Source: Acidobacteriota bacterium (GTDB lineage: Bacteria > Acidobacteriota > Vicinamibacteria > Vicinamibacterales > CAVVIG01). From it: a stretch of DNA of 8,592 nt. The notes under the pieces were generated by a model that saw only the letters and a list, made by a program, of their open reading frames with translations, made no database searches and had not been told where the DNA came from. Shown here piece by piece: positions 7,553 to 8,592 of the stretch (position 1 is the stretch's first letter; each line of letters opens with the position of its first letter). The position numbers and the translations under genes were made by a program. The DNA lies in assembly GCA_003222555.1 (NCBI GenBank), contig QHWL01000037.1, forward strand, positions 1 to 8,592, in the 5' to 3' direction.

Positions 7553-7581
7553 CTATCGGCGAGACGAGCCCACGGCGGTAG
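7553..7581 (-). promoter_or_regulatory. Candidate sigma-28-like promoter for the chemotaxis operon, distal copy
   Basis: This is an identical copy of the 7500-7528 element, created by the tandem duplication (CTACC at 7581-7577, GCCGATAG at 7560-7553). It would initiate near 7546 and transcribe through the proximal copy. The same weak -35 applies. Confidence 0.35.
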
Positions 7582-7764
7582 ACGACGCGCCCTGGGGGAG
7601 TGCCGCGTACACACCTACACAGATGTGCAACACCGTGACGTGGGGATTCTCTTCGTCTTCTTCTACAGCAAGAGCAAGACGCGATCCAGCCCTCCCCAAT
7701 GATCTGCACCAAAATCCGGCAAACCATAGTGCGTGGACCGAGGTTTGTGATCTGAAATGAGACA

Positions 7765-7797
7765 GAACGCATCAAAAGTGCGTTCAGTTCAGCGTTC
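7765..7797. promoter_or_regulatory. GCGTTC repeat cluster, possible operator
   Basis: GAACGCA (7765-7771) and TGCGTTC (7779-7785) form a perfect 7-bp inverted repeat around a 7-nt centre. A further GCGTTC at 7792-7797 repeats the right arm, with starts 12 bp apart. No T-run follows, so it is not an intrinsic terminator. It lies between the divergent genes and could bind a dimeric regulator; no specific regulator is recognised. Confidence 0.35.
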
Positions 7798-7962
7798 GCT
7801 GCACTCCGCGGACTCCTCGAATCAGCGCATCGCGCTTCCAGCGTAAAGCACTACCACGGAGGACACGGATGACAGACCGAGCACACGGCTATGCCAAGGT
7901 TTTGGCCCGCGATCTCAGTTCGTTTTCCGCGACCTCGGTGGTAGGGCCTCTTCTCCCGCAAC

Positions 7963-7989
7963 TAATGTTCAGCCGCCGGCGGCCGATAC
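7963..7989 (+). promoter_or_regulatory. Candidate sigma-28 (FliA-type) promoter for the PstS-like gene
   Basis: TAAT (7963-7966), exactly 15 nt, then GCCGATAC (7982-7989) matches the consensus TAAA-N15-GCCGATAA at 3 of 4 and 7 of 8 positions with ideal spacing. Initiation near 7996 would give a leader of about 70 nt before the ATG at 8067. This placement agrees with the signal-peptide start and excludes the in-frame ATG at 7869. A 12-bp perfect palindrome GCCGCCGGCGGC (7972-7983) fills the spacer and touches the -10. Confidence 0.5.
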
Positions 7990-8066
7990 TTCGAATGGAA
8001 AGCCGGTGCTCGATTTTGCGTCAGCACGAACGACTTCTCCGCGTGTCCGCAGGGGGCTGTGAACAA

Positions 8067-8592
8067 ATGTATAAGAGGCGGCTGCTGTTCGCGATCGCAG
8101 GACTGCTGTTGCTTGGTGCGCCGGGCCGGGCCCAAGAGGGCTACAAGATCATCGTGAACCCCGCGAACCCGGTCACTGCCCTGACGAAGGCACAAGTCTC
8201 GAAATTTTTTCTCGAGAAATCGACTTGGGACGACGGACTGCCGGTCTCACCGGTCGATCTCGCGACCACCTCATCGGTGCGCGAGATCTTTTCCAGGGAG
8301 ATGCTCGCGATGTCACCCGCAGCCACCTTGGCGCGCTGGCAGGAGTCGAATTCCGGACGCGGCGAGCCGCCGCTTTCGGTCGCGTCGGATCGTGAGGTCC
8401 TGGCGTACATCCGGCTGAAGCCAGGAGCGATTGGTTACGTGTCGGCGGCGGCCGACCTCGAGAGAGTCAAAGTGGTCTCGGTTGTGGGCAGGACCGGCGA
8501 GCGTCCAACGCCCGTTGCGCAGAAACCGCTCGCGGTTGGCGCGGGGGTGCCGCCACCAGAGAAGATCTTTGATGTTCCACCAGTTTATCCGG
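8067..8592 (+). CDS. Exported PstS-like phosphate-binding-protein-family domain, possibly continuing into a TonB C-terminal domain (3' end cut by window edge)
   Basis: 175 codons are visible and the frame is open at the edge. Residues 1-22 form a signal peptide: KRR, hydrophobic LLFAIAGLLLL, then a GRA cleavage motif before Q23. Residues 26-138 resemble small PstS-like substrate-binding proteins: YKIIVNPANPV, a Val-x-x-Phe-Phe-Leu segment with Trp54-Asp-Asp-Gly, VREIFSREML, a W91 segment leading to SGRGEPP (96-102), and KPGAIGYVS (118-126). The family is related to phosphate ABC binding proteins, but short forms usually lack transporter genes, as here. After a Pro/Val-rich linker, the last residues (PPPEKIFDVPPVYP) look like the lead-in to a TonB C-terminal domain. 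An in-frame ATG at 7869 with GGAGG nearby would add 66 unrecognisable residues before the signal peptide, so I prefer 8067, which has an AGGGGG stretch 10 nt upstream. It is divergent from the chemotaxis operon. Confidence 0.75.
   Translation, partial: MYKRRLLFAIAGLLLLGAPGRAQEGYKIIVNPANPVTALTKAQVSKFFLEKSTWDDGLPVSPVDLATTSSVREIFSREMLAMSPAATLARWQESNSGRGEPPLSVASDREVLAYIRLKPGAIGYVSAAADLERVKVVSVVGRTGERPTPVAQKPLAVGAGVPPPEKIFDVPPVYP

Larger units (their letters stand above)
7484..7589. repeat. Perfect 53-bp direct tandem duplication (two copies)
   Basis: Positions 7484-7536 and 7537-7589 are identical and directly abutting. Each begins GTGGTCTTATCTGAGTCTAT and ends GGTAGACGACGCG. The flanking bases differ (TAC before copy one, CCTGGG after copy two), so there are exactly two units. 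The unit contains, on the minus strand, GCCGATAG, a near match to the flagellar sigma-28 -10 element, so the duplication doubles a possible promoter 134 and 187 nt upstream of the receptor ATG. Absence of any mismatch suggests recent origin, or an assembly artefact. Confidence 0.97.
7367..8066. other. 700-nt divergent intergenic control region
   Basis: The region separates the minus-strand chemotaxis operon from the plus-strand PstS-like gene. It holds the 53-bp tandem repeat, sigma-28-like promoter candidates on both strands, the GCGTTC repeat cluster and a 12-bp palindrome, each listed separately. In 7590-7764 and 7798-7860 I see no gene, tRNA, terminator hairpin with T-run, or recognisable riboswitch. 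Short open frames here lack convincing coding character; one runs through both 53-bp copies even though 53 is not a multiple of three, which argues against coding. Confidence 0.8.

Noticed and set aside
7500..7775. 91-codon minus-strand open frame across the tandem repeat
   Set aside because: It passes through both 53-bp copies in different frames, has a low-complexity Arg/Ser/Cys composition and no homology I recognise.
7590..7860. Possible small RNA, tRNA or CRISPR in the intergenic region
   Set aside because: No cloverleaf, no regularly spaced repeats and no hairpin with a T-run could be found.
7962..8410. Minus-strand open frames of 77 and 89 codons opposite the PstS-like gene
   Set aside because: They are antisense to the start of a gene with a clear signal peptide and domain, with no motifs of their own.

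Overview
The window carries one large chemotaxis gene cluster, read entirely on the minus strand, and the start of a divergent exported-protein gene on the plus strand. High G+C with strong G/C third positions, Gram-negative-style export signals and the gene content point to a motile, diderm, high-G+C bacterium. An Acidobacteriota-like or myxobacterial/deltaproteobacterial-like source would fit, but that is inference; nothing here is diagnostic.

Reading in transcription order (right to left), the cluster is: a transmembrane methyl-accepting chemoreceptor (7366-5777), cheA (5759-4056), cheW (4010-3495), cheR (3502-2657), cheD (2660-2082), a single-domain CheY-type response regulator (2067-1648), a CheX-like phosphatase (1685-1056) and cheB (1056 to beyond the left edge). 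Gaps are 45 nt or less, and four of the seven junctions overlap (TGATG, GTGA, 8 nt and 38 nt), so this looks like one translationally coupled operon. Together the products form a nearly complete sensory pathway: receptor-CheW-CheA signalling complex, CheY output, CheX signal termination, and a three-enzyme adaptation module (CheR methyltransferase, CheB methylesterase/deamidase, CheD deamidase). The key catalytic residues of all enzymes are visible. Notable details are a receptor tail that matches the CheR-tethering pentapeptide pattern, a CheA without a P2 domain and with Ala after the HPt lysine, and a CheX-like protein with a large insertion.

The interval 7367-8066 (700 nt) is a divergent control region. 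It holds a perfect 53-bp tandem duplication (7484-7589), and each copy has a sigma-28-like -10 (GCCGATAG) facing the chemoreceptor. It also holds a better sigma-28-like promoter (TAAT-N15-GCCGATAC, 7963-7989) facing the plus-strand gene, a GCGTTC inverted/direct repeat cluster (7765-7797) and a 12-bp palindrome (7972-7983).

The plus-strand gene (8067 to beyond the right edge) encodes a signal peptide followed by a small PstS-like (phosphate-binding-protein-like) domain. Its last visible residues resemble the entry into a TonB C-terminal domain, so it may be an unusual PstS-like/TonB fusion controlled together with chemotaxis. This is the most novel element in the window, but the window ends before it can be confirmed.
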